Shown piece after piece: positions 30,040 to 40,972 of a stretch of 64,000 bases of DNA. The position numbers were made by a program, and so were the translations under genes. The DNA is from Pseudomonas frederiksbergensis (GTDB lineage: Bacteria > Pseudomonadota > Gammaproteobacteria > Pseudomonadales > Pseudomonadaceae). The stretch lies in the NCBI RefSeq assembly GCF_900105495.1, contig NZ_FNTF01000002.1:3261501-3325500 (forward strand), in the 5' to 3' direction. The notes under the pieces are model-generated. The model saw only the letters and a program-made list of their open reading frames with translations. It ran no database searches and was not told where the DNA came from. Within the stretch, counting starts at the first letter, position 1. The number at the start of each line of letters is the position of its first letter.

Positions 30040-30041
30040 CC

Positions 30042-30069
30042 AGAGCCCAGCCATCGCGCTGGGCTCTTC
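30042..30069 (+). terminator. Terminator
   Basis: AGAGCCCAGC / GCTGGGCTCT stem with a 6-nt loop. Confidence 0.85.
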
Positions 30070-30137
30070 ACATCTGGATCTCGTGCAAGACGATCCTGTC
30101 GGACCTGCTTGGTAGGCCCTACCAACTAAAACTAATC

Positions 30138-30350
30138 TTACTTGGCGTTCAGCTTCTTCAGTTCTTCATAAGTCGCCGACTGTACGAACCAGAAGCCGGA
30201 GATGATGCACCACGTCAGGGTGCCGGTAATGAAGACGCCTGCCCCGGACCAGAAGCCCTGAACGAAGATCATGACCACTGCGACGATCCAGATAACGGCC
30301 AGTGCGACGTACAGAACAACGTTGTTTACGCCAATTACGAACTCTTTCAC
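30138..30350 (-). CDS. Small two-helix membrane protein
   Basis: 70 residues from a GTG at 30350, preceded by AAGGGA. Two predicted membrane helices (about residues 10-31 and 35-56) joined by FWSGAG, then a charged tail EELKKLNAK. No family name recognised with confidence. Divergent from the DUF2214 gene. Confidence 0.65.
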   Translation of the reverse strand: MKEFVIGVNNVVLYVALAVIWIVAVVMIFVQGFWSGAGVFITGTLTWCIISGFWFVQSATYEELKKLNAK

Positions 30351-30522
30351 GTCTATTCCCTTTTGAATGTTTATCCTCTGGCTCCTTACGCAAGGGCCAG
30401 TGGGCGGCATGATAGGGGGATAGCTGGCTCTTCGCCAGTCATGTCACGGCCTGCAGGCAGATTTCCAGATTCTGGACTACTACTGACAAGCCCGTTTCCT
30501 TGTCCCTGTCTGGAGCATCCCT

Positions 30523-30978
30523 ATGCTGTTTCACTGGTTTCTTGCGGCGATCCATCTCTTGGCTGTTGCCTTGGGCCTTTGGGCGGTGCTCACCCGAGGT
30601 GCGGCGTTAAGCCGCCTGGCTGTCGGTACGGCGCCGGTTCGCAGTGTGCTGGTTGCCGATAACGTATGGGGCATCTGTGCGGGTATTTTGCTGATCACAG
30701 GTTTGATGCGGGCCTTCGGCGGGTACGAAAAAGGCACTGACTATTACCTTCATCAGCCATTGTTCCATTTGAAGATGACGCTGTTCGTGATCATTCTGCT
30801 GCTTGAAGTGGCCCCCATGATCACCTTGATCAAGTGGCGGATCGCCTTGGGCAGGGGCGCTTCGATTGACCAGGGTCGAGCCAGGCTGTTTGCACGCATC
30901 AGCCATGTCGAAGCGCTGTTGTTGATGTTGATGGTGATTGCGGCCACCGGCATGGCGCGCGGCGTGACCTTCGGCTAA
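30523..30978 (+). CDS. DUF2214 family membrane protein
   Basis: 151 residues with four predicted membrane helices (about 2-22, 46-62, 84-103 and 129-147). The family segments VLVADNVWGICAGILLITGLMR and HQPLFHLKMTLFVIILLLE are present. Function unknown. Single gene. Confidence 0.8.
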   Translation: MLFHWFLAAIHLLAVALGLWAVLTRGAALSRLAVGTAPVRSVLVADNVWGICAGILLITGLMRAFGGYEKGTDYYLHQPLFHLKMTLFVIILLLEVAPMITLIKWRIALGRGASIDQGRARLFARISHVEALLLMLMVIAATGMARGVTFG

Positions 30979-31107
30979 GAACGGCGGGATTCGTCGGGGT
31001 TAAAGCGAATAATCTGACAGTCACGGCGTGGCCGAAGCCGGTAGCATCGGCTTCACGTAATCGGGGAGGAGGCGAGTGCCCAGCAAAATGCCGAGCATGA
31101 ATCTTTA

Positions 31108-31140
31108 GCCAGCCATTGCGCTGTAACGAACGGGCTGGCT
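31108..31140. terminator. Hairpin between convergent DUF2214 and csrA genes
   Basis: AGCCAGCC / GGCTGGCT stem with a long loop and no clear T run; may end csrA transcription. Tentative. Confidence 0.4.
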
Positions 31141-31157
31141 ACTGACTGCAACAGGAT

Positions 31158-31352
31158 TCAGGGAGTCTGCGGTTTGTCTGGAGCAGTGAGGCCAGCCTGA
31201 ATGCGCTGATAGATTTCTTCGCGATGAACCGCAACGTCTTTCGGGGCATTGATGCCTATTCTGACTTGCTGGCCGCTAACGCCCAGAATGGTGATCGTAA
31301 TGTCATCGCCAATATTTATGCTTTCACCGACTTTGCGGGTGAGTATCAGCAT
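31158..31352 (-). CDS. csrA: Carbon storage regulator CsrA/RsmA
   Basis: 64 residues starting [10 protein letters not shown], with the RNA-binding core [19 protein letters not shown] containing the key Leu4/Arg44 surface. The dimeric protein binds GGA motifs in mRNA leaders and controls secondary metabolism and siderophores in Pseudomonas, opposed by small RNAs of the Rsm type. The start is the ATG after AAGGAG at about 31360. The C-terminal tail [10 protein letters not shown] is variable between paralogues. Confidence 0.96.
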   Translation of the reverse strand: MLILTRKVGESINIGDDITITILGVSGQQVRIGINAPKDVAVHREEIYQRIQAGLTAPDKPQTP

Positions 31353-31602
31353 GGTCTTCTCCTTGATTGCTTTGTAGGGCACCTGATTCGGACAGTGCAG
31401 AGGTCGGTGGTATCTATAGATTAGTGCGAAGTCTCATGGTTTGGGTGCCTCTTTCTGACGCGCAGATGCTGCATTAATTCCCAAGGCGTAACTATACAGA
31501 GGCCGCAACCATCATTCTCGTTGTTTTAAGCCCATTTTGCGGCACTCGGGAAGTATTCATGGATGCTAAAATCGCCGCTTTAAGCATTCTGAGGGACGCG
31601 TT

Positions 31603-31968
31603 GTGCGCAAAATGGTCTTGGTAATTGCGGTATTGGCGCTGGCGGGATGCGGTGAAGGCAAGAGTGTTGACGCGCAAAAGCCGCAACCGGCAGCCGCGAC
31701 TGCACCTTCGGTGGTCTCCGGTCCGCAATGGGATCTTGAAGTTCGAGGCGAAACACCTCAGGCGGTCAGCGATTTGAGCGGCTGGTTGATTGAGCACAGT
31801 TTCGTTTCCAATATCGTCAAGGAAAATGGAAAGACCCGGATTCTGCTCGGGCCATTCGGTTCGAAAGCAGAGGCCGAAGCCAAACAGGCAGAAGTGCGCG
31901 CGGCGCTCACCCGGGCGAAGAAACAGAACATCGAACTGTTGGTTGTCGACCATCCCGTAGCCCAGTAA
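31603..31968 (+). CDS. Lipoprotein with SPOR-like domain
   Basis: 121 residues from a GTG. A lipobox (LALAGC, Cys16) gives a short lipoprotein signal, followed by a Pro/Ala-rich linker and a C-terminal domain (about 43-118). That domain, with SGWLIEHSFVSNIVKENGKTRILLGPFGSKAEAEAKQAEV, reads as a SPOR-type peptidoglycan-binding fold. Probably envelope-attached. No operon partner. Confidence 0.72.
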   Translation: MRKMVLVIAVLALAGCGEGKSVDAQKPQPAAATAPSVVSGPQWDLEVRGETPQAVSDLSGWLIEHSFVSNIVKENGKTRILLGPFGSKAEAEAKQAEVRAALTRAKKQNIELLVVDHPVAQ

Positions 31969-32133
31969 CAATCCTTTTCCAGGCGCAGTCCTCATTTGAT
32001 GCGTGACGCTCTGGGGGAACGGCCGAATCTGCCCGTGATGGCTTCTACGGCTGGATCGCCGTGGAGATGCCAAGAAGTCACTCAGCCTGATGGGCTACTG
32101 GCGCTACCACAAAGCCGGCGGTTAGAAACGAAC

Positions 32134-32166
32134 AAAGGCCTCGGATATCAAACCCGAGGCCTTTTG
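32134..32166. terminator. Terminator between convergent genes
   Basis: AAAGGCCTCGG / CCGAGGCCTTTT with a 9-nt loop; symmetric A and T flanks make it usable on both strands. The rest of 31969-32182 holds nothing that I can identify. Confidence 0.85.
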
Positions 32167-32182
32167 TGTTTTCAGCGAGCGC

Positions 32183-32872
32183 TTAACCGCAGGCTTTCAT
32201 ATCGACGGGGCCGACAAACTCGTTGCCGCGTCCCATGACGCACCCCACGCTTTGGTTGCGCTGTCGTTCCCAGGCCTCTACCGGATAGGTTTTATTCCAG
32301 GCTTCGTAGAGCTGTCGATCCTGTTTCGACAGGCGCAAACCATATTGCTTGCTCATGTAGAAATACGTTCGAGCGATCATGCCGCGTATGGACGGGCGGG
32401 GCATGACCTTCTTCGCCTTGAAGTCGACCTGGGTCAGGCACGAGCCATATTGGCCCGACTGCACCGGCAACCAGCCGAAACTGAAGTTGCTGCGATCGCC
32501 ATTCACTTCGCCAATGCTCGGCACCAGGTTGTGCAGGTCGGCTTCGGCCTTCTGGTAGGCCGGATCATAACGCGTGCAGTTCTTGCGCCCACCTTCTTGC
32601 CAGCACTGACGCTGATGGCCGATCTGCCAGGCCGGAACAATGTGCTCCCACTCGATGCGGGAAGCGCGCTTGGCGTTTTTACGCGGTACATAACCGCAGG
32701 CTGCGAGGTTGACCTTGTTGCCGGTGTATTTGCACCCGCAATAGAACTCTGTGGATTGCGGTGCGTAGAGCTTCCAGGCCACTTTCTTGGCTTCGTTGAA
32801 GGTGCGTGGGGCGCCAGCCTGGGCGCCGAGGGTGATGAACAAAAACAGCAAAGCAAGCCAGCGGACACTCAT
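32183..32872 (-). CDS. endA: Endonuclease I family secreted nuclease
   Basis: 229 residues: signal peptide (about 1-19, ending AQAGA) and the beta-beta-alpha metal nuclease core of Vibrio Dns and E. coli EndA. The active-site stretch is RIEWEHIVPAWQIG (catalytic His in EHIVP), followed by DLHNLVPSIGEVNGDRSNF (metal-binding Asn). Several Cys pairs (YCGC, QCWQ, NCTRY) fit a periplasmic or extracellular disulfide protein. Coupled 4 nt after the DUF1654 gene. Confidence 0.92.
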   Translation of the reverse strand: MSVRWLALLFLFITLGAQAGAPRTFNEAKKVAWKLYAPQSTEFYCGCKYTGNKVNLAACGYVPRKNAKRASRIEWEHIVPAWQIGHQRQCWQEGGRKNCTRYDPAYQKAEADLHNLVPSIGEVNGDRSNFSFGWLPVQSGQYGSCLTQVDFKAKKVMPRPSIRGMIARTYFYMSKQYGLRLSKQDRQLYEAWNKTYPVEAWERQRNQSVGCVMGRGNEFVGPVDMKACG

Positions 32873-32876
32873 TGAC

Positions 32877-33116
32877 TCAATCTTCCTTCGGCACAACCCA
32901 AAAAATCTGCACGCCGCCATCGTCGCGATAGGCGAGGGTGACGTTGTCGTTCTCGTCGATTTCTTCGAGCAATTGTTCCCACTCATCCACGGGTTCGTCC
33001 GGCAGACGGAAGATCAACGCTGCTTTGGCTTTTTGGGCGGAGGGGGAATTGATGATTTTTTGAACGCGCATACCCATGCGTGCATAGGAGTCAGGAGAGG
33101 CAGAGGTGTTGGCCAC
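32877..33116 (-). CDS. DUF1654 family protein
   Basis: 79 residues from a GTG at 33116 with AAGGAT upstream; an in-frame extension to 33167 lacks a ribosome site. Matches the small Pseudomonas-specific DUF1654 family (pattern SYARMGMRVQKIINSPSAQKAK, then acidic WEQLLEEIDENDNVTL and hydrophobic C-terminus). Function unknown. Likely in one transcript with the endonuclease gene. Confidence 0.8.
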   Translation of the reverse strand: MANTSASPDSYARMGMRVQKIINSPSAQKAKAALIFRLPDEPVDEWEQLLEEIDENDNVTLAYRDDGGVQIFWVVPKED

Positions 33117-33338
33117 GGAATTATCCTTATTAAGCTGTACGTGCATACAGTATTTAACTGTAAGCATTTTCGCAACTGCTTAAAATTCAAGAAAATCCTC
33201 TGACAGCAATTTTTTCCGTTTGGTGTAGGACGAAGGGAAAATTTTTATCGAAATATCGGGAGGGCTTGTAAGCCACTCGCCTGGGTTTGGCGAGTGGTGG
33301 AAGCGGTGCCCTACCGGAGCCGGTCGGGCGAGGGCCAA

Positions 33339-34466
<1,128 letters not shown>

Positions 34467-34776
34467 TCATCTAGATGCGCCCCCAGCGGATCTGAACGCT
34501 TGGGGTGAATGAGATGAGCAGGATCTGTACCAGTCGTACTTTGAATGAGAAAAACTTTTAACTTGATGATTTATATAAATATTTATCTGTGTCTCCGGAG
34601 GGAGTGCACCGCCGGTTGTCCGGGTTTCCGAACGCGTTGAGTGTTTGTGTTCGGCTCTCCGAAAAGTACTACAACCTCTGTCGAGTAAATCGTCCTGCAA
34701 GATTACGAATCATTGCTAAAGAAACCCGCGCTTCGGTCGATGCTCCTTTAAAGGATCTTTCTACTCAGGAGTTCAC

Positions 34777-35238
34777 ATGTCGTTATCCATTGGTATCTCA
34801 AACGCTGCAGGCGTCACCATTGGTGGCAAATCCGCCGCTACGATCCGAGCTTTGAATGACGCCACCGTAGAGGCTGCCGACAAAGCGCTGGGCACAATGG
34901 AAGGCGATGGTAATCAAGTCAAGACTGGCCCTTTGGGGTTGGATAAAAGCGCGGGCGCGCAGACCGAAACCCCAGACGAGAGCAACCAGAGTGTGGCGGT
35001 GAAAGTCCTGCTCAAACGCATGCAAGAGCTACAACAGCAACTGCGCGAGCAACAGCAACAATTAGCCGCAGCGCAGGCGGCGTCTTATCCGACACCGGAA
35101 GCCAAGGCCACTGTGGTCATGGCATTTCAAGGACAGATTGCCGACACCAATGGGGCGTTGTTGGAAGTGTCCGCGGCCCTGGTCAAGGAACTGGCCAAGG
35201 GTTCCAGCACCGGAACGGTGGTCAACACCACGGCATGA
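34777..35238 (+). CDS. Hypothetical protein with Gln-rich coiled coil
   Basis: 153 residues, no signal peptide. A Gly/Ala-rich N-terminus (SIGISNAAGVTIGGKSA) precedes a coiled-coil at about 72-110 rich in Gln and Leu (KRMQELQQQLREQQQQLAAA), then an Ala-rich C-terminus. A GGAG site precedes the ATG. I do not recognise the function; similar proteins occur in Pseudomonas. Confidence 0.65.
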   Translation: MSLSIGISNAAGVTIGGKSAATIRALNDATVEAADKALGTMEGDGNQVKTGPLGLDKSAGAQTETPDESNQSVAVKVLLKRMQELQQQLREQQQQLAAAQAASYPTPEAKATVVMAFQGQIADTNGALLEVSAALVKELAKGSSTGTVVNTTA

Positions 35239-35291
35239 CTTGAATGCCCGGCTTTTGCCAGCCAGTTCAAATAAATGGTCCTCTCTGCTCG

Positions 35292-35341
35292 TTGACAAAT
35301 GTCGGCAGGGTTCGCATAGTTCGGTCTCGCAAACGTTTGCG
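35292..35341 (+). promoter_or_regulatory. rbs promoter with RbsR operator
   Basis: TTGACA (35292-35297), 17-nt spacer, CATAGT (35315-35320), then the perfect 14-bp palindrome CGCAAACGTTTGCG at 35328-35341. The palindrome has the CG-centred AAACGTTT core of LacI/GalR-family sites and overlaps the expected transcription start, so binding should block initiation. The cognate repressor is very likely RbsR, encoded in the operon. Confidence 0.85.
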
Positions 35342-35433
35342 CGGTGCTCGTGGTGGTTATCCATCTGTGAGCGCAATGAAGCCTACGCCAGCGCAAGCGT
35401 TGCTCAAAATAATCATAAGATCGGAGTGAACCC

Positions 35434-36390
35434 ATGAAGCTGCCATTCGCTGGACGTCTTCTCGCTGTCGCTATGCTGGCTGCCGCATCCGTCGCGTTAC
35501 CCGTCTCTTCGGCCTTCGCCGAAACGCCTGAAAAACCCAAAGTCGCATTGGTCATGAAATCCCTGGCCAATGAATTCTTCCTGACCATGGAAGACGGCGC
35601 CAAGGCCTATCAGAAAGACCACTCCAGCGATTTCGAGCTGATCTCCAACGGCATCAAAGACGAAACCGACACAGCTGGCCAGACACGCATCGTCGAGCAA
35701 ATGATTCTGGCCAAGGTCAATGCGCTGGTCATCGCGCCGGCTGACTCCAAGGCCATGGTTCCGGTGATCAAGAAAGCCATCGATGCCGGTATCACCGTGA
35801 TCAACATCGACAACCAGCTGGACCCGGCTGTGGTCAAAAGCAAAAACATCACTGTACCGTTCGTAGGCCCGGATAACCGCAAAGGCGCGCGTCTGGTGGG
35901 CGAGTACCTGGCCAAGCAACTGAAGGCCGGAGACGAAGTCGGCATCATCGAAGGCGTTTCAACCACCACCAACGCACAGCAAAGAACCGCAGGCTTCAAG
36001 GATGCGATGGAAGCGGCGCAGATCAAGGTCGTCTCTTTGCAGTCTGGTGACTGGGAAATCGACAAGGGCAACAAAGTGGCTGCCTCGATCCTCAGCGAGT
36101 ACCCGCAAGTCAAAGCCCTGCTGGCCGGCAACGACAGCATGGCCGTCGGCGCAGTATCTGCCGTGCGTGCAGCGGGCAAGGCCGGCAAGGTGCAAGTGGT
36201 CGGTTACGACAACATCAACGCCATCAAGCCAATGCTCAAGGATGGCCGTGTCCTGGCCACCGCTGACCAGTTTGCGGCCAAGCAAGCCGTGTTCGGCATC
36301 GAGACTGCGCTGAAGATCATCAAGGGTGAAAAAGTCGACAGCGGCACCAATGGTGTGATCGAAACTCCGGTAGAGCTGGTTACCAAGTAG
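35434..36390 (+). CDS. rbsB: Ribose ABC transporter, periplasmic binding protein
   Basis: 318 residues, type I periplasmic sugar-binding protein with signal peptide (about 1-29, ending SAFAET). Typical segments: VALVMKSLANEFFLTMEDGAK, VNALVIAPADSKAMVPVI, VPFVGPDNRKGARLVGEYL and LAGNDSMAVGAVSAVR. Delivers D-ribose (or a related pentose) to RbsAC. First gene of the operon. Confidence 0.95.
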   Translation: MKLPFAGRLLAVAMLAAASVALPVSSAFAETPEKPKVALVMKSLANEFFLTMEDGAKAYQKDHSSDFELISNGIKDETDTAGQTRIVEQMILAKVNALVIAPADSKAMVPVIKKAIDAGITVINIDNQLDPAVVKSKNITVPFVGPDNRKGARLVGEYLAKQLKAGDEVGIIEGVSTTTNAQQRTAGFKDAMEAAQIKVVSLQSGDWEIDKGNKVAASILSEYPQVKALLAGNDSMAVGAVSAVRAAGKAGKVQVVGYDNINAIKPMLKDGRVLATADQFAAKQAVFGIETALKIIKGEKVDSGTNGVIETPVELVTK

Positions 36391-36446
36391 TCCTTCTGGC
36401 GACACAACGGTGCTCGCCCGTCGGGGCGAGCGCATGGAGAGTTTTT

Positions 36447-38000
36447 ATGTCAGTTTCCGCCCCGAACGCTGTCCTCTCGGTCAGCGGTATCGGTAAGACC
36501 TACGCCCAACCGGTCCTGACCGGCATCGACCTGACGCTGATGCGCGGTGAAGTGCTGGCGTTGACCGGCGAAAACGGCGCGGGGAAAAGCACGCTGTCGA
36601 AGATCATCGGCGGGCTGGTCACGCCGACCACCGGCCACATGCAATTCCAGGGGCAGGATTACCGCCCCGCAAGCCGCGCTCAGGCCGAAGACCTCGGCAT
36701 TCGCATGGTGATGCAGGAGCTCAATCTGTTGCCGACCCTGTCGGTGGCGGAAAACCTGTTTCTCGACAACTTGCCCAGCAATGGCGGCTGGATCAGTCGC
36801 AAGCAATTGCGCAAGGCGGCGATCGAAGCGATGGCCCAGGTCGGCCTCGACGCGATTGACCCGGACACGCTGGTGGGCGAATTGGGCATCGGTCACCAGC
36901 AAATGGTGGAGATCGCCCGCAATCTGATCGGCGATTGCCACGTGCTGATCCTCGACGAACCGACCGCGATGTTGACCAACCGTGAAGTCGAGATGCTGTT
37001 CGAGCAGATCACCCGCCTCCAAGCTCGCGGCGTGTCGATCATCTATATCTCGCACCGTCTCGAAGAACTGGCGCGGGTCGCCCAGCGTATTGCGGTACTG
37101 CGCGATGGCAACCTGGTTTGCGTCGAGCCGATGGTCAATTACAACAGCGAGCAACTGGTAACGCTGATGGTCGGTCGTGAACTCGGCGAACACATCGATA
37201 TGGGCCCGCGCAAGATCGGCGCTCCAGCCTTGACGGTCAACGGGCTGACCCGTTCCGACAAGGTTCGCGATGTGTCCTTCGAGGTGCGCGCCGGCGAGAT
37301 CTACGGGATTTCCGGCTTGATCGGGGCAGGGCGCACTGAGTTGCTGCGCTTGATCTTCGGTGCCGATAAAGCGGACAGCGGCACGGTTGCACTCGGCTCG
37401 CCAGCACAGGTTGTCAGTATCCGGTCGCCGGCTGACGCGGTCGGTCATGGCATCGCCTTGATCACCGAAGATCGCAAGGGCGAAGGCCTGCTGCTGACCC
37501 AGTCGATCAGCGCGAATATTGCCTTGGGCAATATGCCGGTGATTTCCAGCGCGGGCATTGTCAACAAGGGTGACGAGATGGCGCTGGCCCAGCGTCAGGT
37601 CGACGCCATGCGCATCCGCAGCTCCAGCCCGACGCAATTGGTGTCGGAACTGTCCGGCGGCAATCAGCAGAAAGTCGTGATCGGCCGCTGGCTTGAGCGT
37701 GATTGCTCGGTAATGCTGTTCGACGAGCCAACGCGTGGCATCGATGTCGGCGCCAAGTTTGACATTTACGCCTTGCTCGGTGAGCTGACCCGTCAAGGCA
37801 AAGCGCTGGTGGTGGTGTCCAGCGACCTGCGTGAGCTGATGTTGATCTGCGACCGCATCGGCGTGCTCTCGGCGGGACGTCTGATCGACACCTTCGAGCG
37901 TGACAGCTGGACCCAGGATGATTTGCTTGCCGCCGCGTTCGCCGGCTACCAAAAACGTGACGCGTTGCTCAACGAAGCAGCGCCTAGGGATCTCGCATGA
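36447..38000 (+). CDS. rbsA: Ribose ABC transporter ATPase (two fused ABC domains)
   Basis: 517 residues. The first ABC domain has Walker A GENGAGKST and Walker B VLILDEPTAML; the second has the degenerate Walker A of this family (SGLIGAGRTELLRLIFGADK) and signature LSGGNQQKVVIGRW with FDEPTRGIDVGAK. One chain supplies both halves, as usual for sugar importers of this type. Overlaps rbsC by 4 nt. Confidence 0.96.
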   Translation: MSVSAPNAVLSVSGIGKTYAQPVLTGIDLTLMRGEVLALTGENGAGKSTLSKIIGGLVTPTTGHMQFQGQDYRPASRAQAEDLGIRMVMQELNLLPTLSVAENLFLDNLPSNGGWISRKQLRKAAIEAMAQVGLDAIDPDTLVGELGIGHQQMVEIARNLIGDCHVLILDEPTAMLTNREVEMLFEQITRLQARGVSIIYISHRLEELARVAQRIAVLRDGNLVCVEPMVNYNSEQLVTLMVGRELGEHIDMGPRKIGAPALTVNGLTRSDKVRDVSFEVRAGEIYGISGLIGAGRTELLRLIFGADKADSGTVALGSPAQVVSIRSPADAVGHGIALITEDRKGEGLLLTQSISANIALGNMPVISSAGIVNKGDEMALAQRQVDAMRIRSSSPTQLVSELSGGNQQKVVIGRWLERDCSVMLFDEPTRGIDVGAKFDIYALLGELTRQGKALVVVSSDLRELMLICDRIGVLSAGRLIDTFERDSWTQDDLLAAAFAGYQKRDALLNEAAPRDLA

Positions 38001-38974
38001 ATACTGCAGTGACTGCCGGCAAACGTAGTGGCAACTTTTATGGCCTCGGTACCTATCTGGGACTGGCCGGTGCCTTGCTGGCAATGGTTGCGCTGTTCTC
38101 GGTTCTGAGCAGCCATTTCCTGTCCTATGACACTTTCAGCACCCTGGCCAACCAGATTCCGGACTTGATGGTGCTGGCGGTCGGCATGACGTTCGTGTTG
38201 ATCATCGGCGGCATCGACCTGTCGGTGGGTTCGGTGCTTGCGCTGGCGGCGTCAACGGTCAGCGTGGCGATTCTCGGTTGGGGTTGGAGCGTGCTGCCTG
38301 CGGCGCTGCTCGGAATGGCGGCGGCAGCGCTGGCCGGGACCATCACCGGTTCGATCACTGTGGCATGGCGGATTCCGTCGTTCATCGTGTCCCTCGGCGT
38401 GCTGGAAATGGCCCGTGGCGTGGCGTATCAGATGACCGGGTCGCGCACGGCCTACATCGGTGACGCCTTCGCCTGGTTGTCCAACCCGATCGCCTTTGGC
38501 ATCTCGCCGTCGTTCATCATTGCCTTGCTGATCATCTTCATTGCCCAGGCAGTGCTGACGCGTACCGTGTTCGGTCGCTACCTGATCGGCATCGGCACCA
38601 ACGAAGAGGCGGTGCGTCTGGCAGGGATCAATCCGAAGCCCTACAAGATTCTGGTATTCAGTCTGATGGGGCTGCTGGCCGGTATTGCCGCGCTGTTCCA
38701 GATTTCCCGTCTGGAAGCGGCGGATCCGAATGCCGGCTCCGGGCTGGAGCTGCAAGTGATCGCCGCGGTCGTGATCGGCGGCACCAGCCTGATGGGCGGT
38801 CGCGGTTCGGTCATCAGTACGTTCTTCGGGGTTCTGATCATCTCCGTATTGGCGGCCGGTCTTGCGCAGATCGGCGCGACTGAACCCACCAAACGCATCA
38901 TCACCGGCGCAGTGATCGTGGTGGCGGTGGTGCTTGATACTTATCGCAGTCAGCGCGCAAGCCGGCGGACCTGA
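37997..38974 (+). CDS. rbsC: Ribose ABC transporter permease
   Basis: 325 residues with about 8-10 membrane helices. Family motifs: LSVGSVLALAASTVSVAIL in the first half and the EAA-like loop GTNEEAVRLAGINPKPYKILVFSLMGLLAGIAAL. Coupled to rbsA; 3 nt before rbsR. Confidence 0.96.
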   Translation: MNTAVTAGKRSGNFYGLGTYLGLAGALLAMVALFSVLSSHFLSYDTFSTLANQIPDLMVLAVGMTFVLIIGGIDLSVGSVLALAASTVSVAILGWGWSVLPAALLGMAAAALAGTITGSITVAWRIPSFIVSLGVLEMARGVAYQMTGSRTAYIGDAFAWLSNPIAFGISPSFIIALLIIFIAQAVLTRTVFGRYLIGIGTNEEAVRLAGINPKPYKILVFSLMGLLAGIAALFQISRLEAADPNAGSGLELQVIAAVVIGGTSLMGGRGSVISTFFGVLIISVLAAGLAQIGATEPTKRIITGAVIVVAVVLDTYRSQRASRRT

Positions 38975-38977
38975 GAC

Positions 38978-39997
38978 ATGGCAACAATCAAGGATGTGGC
39001 AGCGCTCGCGGGGATTTCCTACACCACGGTTTCCCACGTAGTGAACAAGACCCGGCCGGTGAGCGAAGAGGTGCGGGTCAAGGTTGAGGCTGCGATCAAA
39101 ACCCTCGACTACGTGCCCAGCGCCGTGGCCCGGTCCCTCAAGGCCAAAACCACGGCGACCATCGGACTGCTGGTGCCCAACAGCCTCAACCCGTACTTCG
39201 CCGAACTGGCGCGCGGCATCGAGGATTACTGCGAGCGTAATGGCTACTGCGTAATTCTCTGTAACTCCGATGACAACCCGGACAAGCAGCGCAGTTACCT
39301 GCGCGTGCTGCTGGAAAAGCGCATCGACGGGCTGATTGTCGCTTCGGCGGGCGGTGACGCGGGGCTGGCGGAGGGGCTGGCAGGCGTGCGCACGCCGATG
39401 GTGATCGTCGACCGTGGACTGGAAGGTGTGAATGCCGACATGGTGCGGATCGATCACGAATACGGCGCCTATCTGGCAACCCGCCACCTTCTGGAATTGG
39501 GGCACCGGGACATCGCAACCATTGGTGGCCCGGCGAGTACCAGTGTGGCGCAGATGCGTCTGGCGGGTTATTGCCGTGCCCTGAAAGAGGCAGGTGTCGA
39601 AGTAGCACGCGAGCGCATGCTGGAAAGCGACTTCACCAGTACTGGCGGTTACAACACTGCCGCGATCCTGCTGGAAAACAACCCGCCCAGCGCAATCTTT
39701 GCCGGTAACGACATGATCGGTATCGGCGTGCTGCGAGCGGCGGCCGAGCGCAATATTCGCGTGCCGACGGAACTGTCGGTAATCGGCTTCGACGATATTC
39801 AAATGAGCCGCTATGTGTACCCGGCGCTGACCACCGTGGGGCAGTCGATCCTGCAGCTCGGCGAGATGGCGGCCGAAGTGCTTTTAAGAAGAATCGCCAC
39901 ACCGGACATGGCCACCGATCAACGGATCGTGACGCCCAGTATTGTCCTGCGGGAATCGACTGCGCCGCTGGCCAGCGTGTTCGCGCAGTTCCGTTGA
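38978..39997 (+). CDS. rbsR: LacI-family transcriptional repressor of the ribose operon
   Basis: 339 residues. N-terminal helix-turn-helix MATIKDVAALAGISYTTVSHVVNKTRPV (with hinge helix at about 46-58), then a periplasmic-binding-protein-like effector domain. Situated in the operon it most likely controls, and expected to bind the palindrome at 35328 until ribose relieves repression. Confidence 0.94.
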   Translation: MATIKDVAALAGISYTTVSHVVNKTRPVSEEVRVKVEAAIKTLDYVPSAVARSLKAKTTATIGLLVPNSLNPYFAELARGIEDYCERNGYCVILCNSDDNPDKQRSYLRVLLEKRIDGLIVASAGGDAGLAEGLAGVRTPMVIVDRGLEGVNADMVRIDHEYGAYLATRHLLELGHRDIATIGGPASTSVAQMRLAGYCRALKEAGVEVARERMLESDFTSTGGYNTAAILLENNPPSAIFAGNDMIGIGVLRAAAERNIRVPTELSVIGFDDIQMSRYVYPALTTVGQSILQLGEMAAEVLLRRIATPDMATDQRIVTPSIVLRESTAPLASVFAQFR

Positions 39998-40054
39998 AAT
40001 GGAAAGTCGCAAAATCAACAGCACCGCTGAAACAGAATTGATGAGTAGTGACGT

Positions 40055-40972
40055 ATGCCAGCAAAAGTAGTGGTTATCGGCAGTCTGAACATGGACCTGG
40101 TCACCCGGGCGCCACGGCTGCCCCGTGGTGGTGAAACGCTGATCGGCGAGTCGTTTGCCACGGTTTCCGGTGGCAAGGGCGCGAATCAGGCAGTTGCCGC
40201 GGCGAGACTGGGGGCGCAGGTGTCGATGGTTGGTTGCGTGGGCAGCGATGCCTACGGCGAACAATTGCGCGGGGCGCTGTTGGCTGAGCAGATCGATTGC
40301 CAAGCGGTCAGCACCGTCGACGATTCCAGTGGCGTAGCGTTGATCGTGGTCGATGACAACAGCCAGAACGCAATCGTGATCGTTGCCGGTGCGAACGGTG
40401 CGCTGACTGCAGAGGTAATTGATCGTTTCGACGCCGTGTTGCAGGCGGCGGACGTGATCATCTGCCAGCTGGAAGTCCCGGATGCCACGGTCGGTCATGC
40501 GCTCAAGCGCGGCCGTGAGTTGGGCAAGACCGTGATCCTCAACCCGGCGCCGGCCAGCCGTCCGCTGCCGGCGGAATGGTACGCGTCCATCGATTATCTG
40601 ATTCCCAATGAAAGCGAAGCTGCGGCACTGAGTGGTGTGCCAGTGGATTCCCTGGCATCTGCCGAAACCGCTGCATCCCGGCTGATCTCGTTGGGCGCCG
40701 GCAAGGTCATCATCACCCTCGGTGCTCAAGGTTCGCTGTTTGCCAACGGCAAAGGCTTCGAGCACTTCCCTGCGCCGAAGGTGAAAGCTGTCGATACCAC
40801 GGCGGCTGGCGACACCTTCGTCGGTGGTTTCGCCGCTGCGCTGGCGGCTGGCAAAAGCGAAGCCGACGCGATCCGTTTCGGCCAGGTCGCCGCCGCGCTG
40901 TCGGTGACCCGTGCTGGCGCGCAACCCTCGATTCCCAACTTGTCCGACGTACAGGCCTTTAACGCACCATGA
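40055..40972 (+). CDS. rbsK: Ribokinase
   Basis: 305 residues, PfkB family. N-terminal [11 protein letters not shown] and [16 protein letters not shown]-terminal anion-hole motif [14 protein letters not shown] with the catalytic Asp. Converts D-ribose to ribose-5-phosphate. Overlaps rbsD by 4 nt. Confidence 0.96.
   Translation: MPAKVVVIGSLNMDLVTRAPRLPRGGETLIGESFATVSGGKGANQAVAAARLGAQVSMVGCVGSDAYGEQLRGALLAEQIDCQAVSTVDDSSGVALIVVDDNSQNAIVIVAGANGALTAEVIDRFDAVLQAADVIICQLEVPDATVGHALKRGRELGKTVILNPAPASRPLPAEWYASIDYLIPNESEAAALSGVPVDSLASAETAASRLISLGAGKVIITLGAQGSLFANGKGFEHFPAPKVKAVDTTAAGDTFVGGFAAALAAGKSEADAIRFGQVAAALSVTRAGAQPSIPNLSDVQAFNAP

Noticed and set aside
36450..38084. Long minus-strand frame opposite rbsA
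   Set aside because: Antisense of a certain ABC ATPase gene with no recognisable domains.
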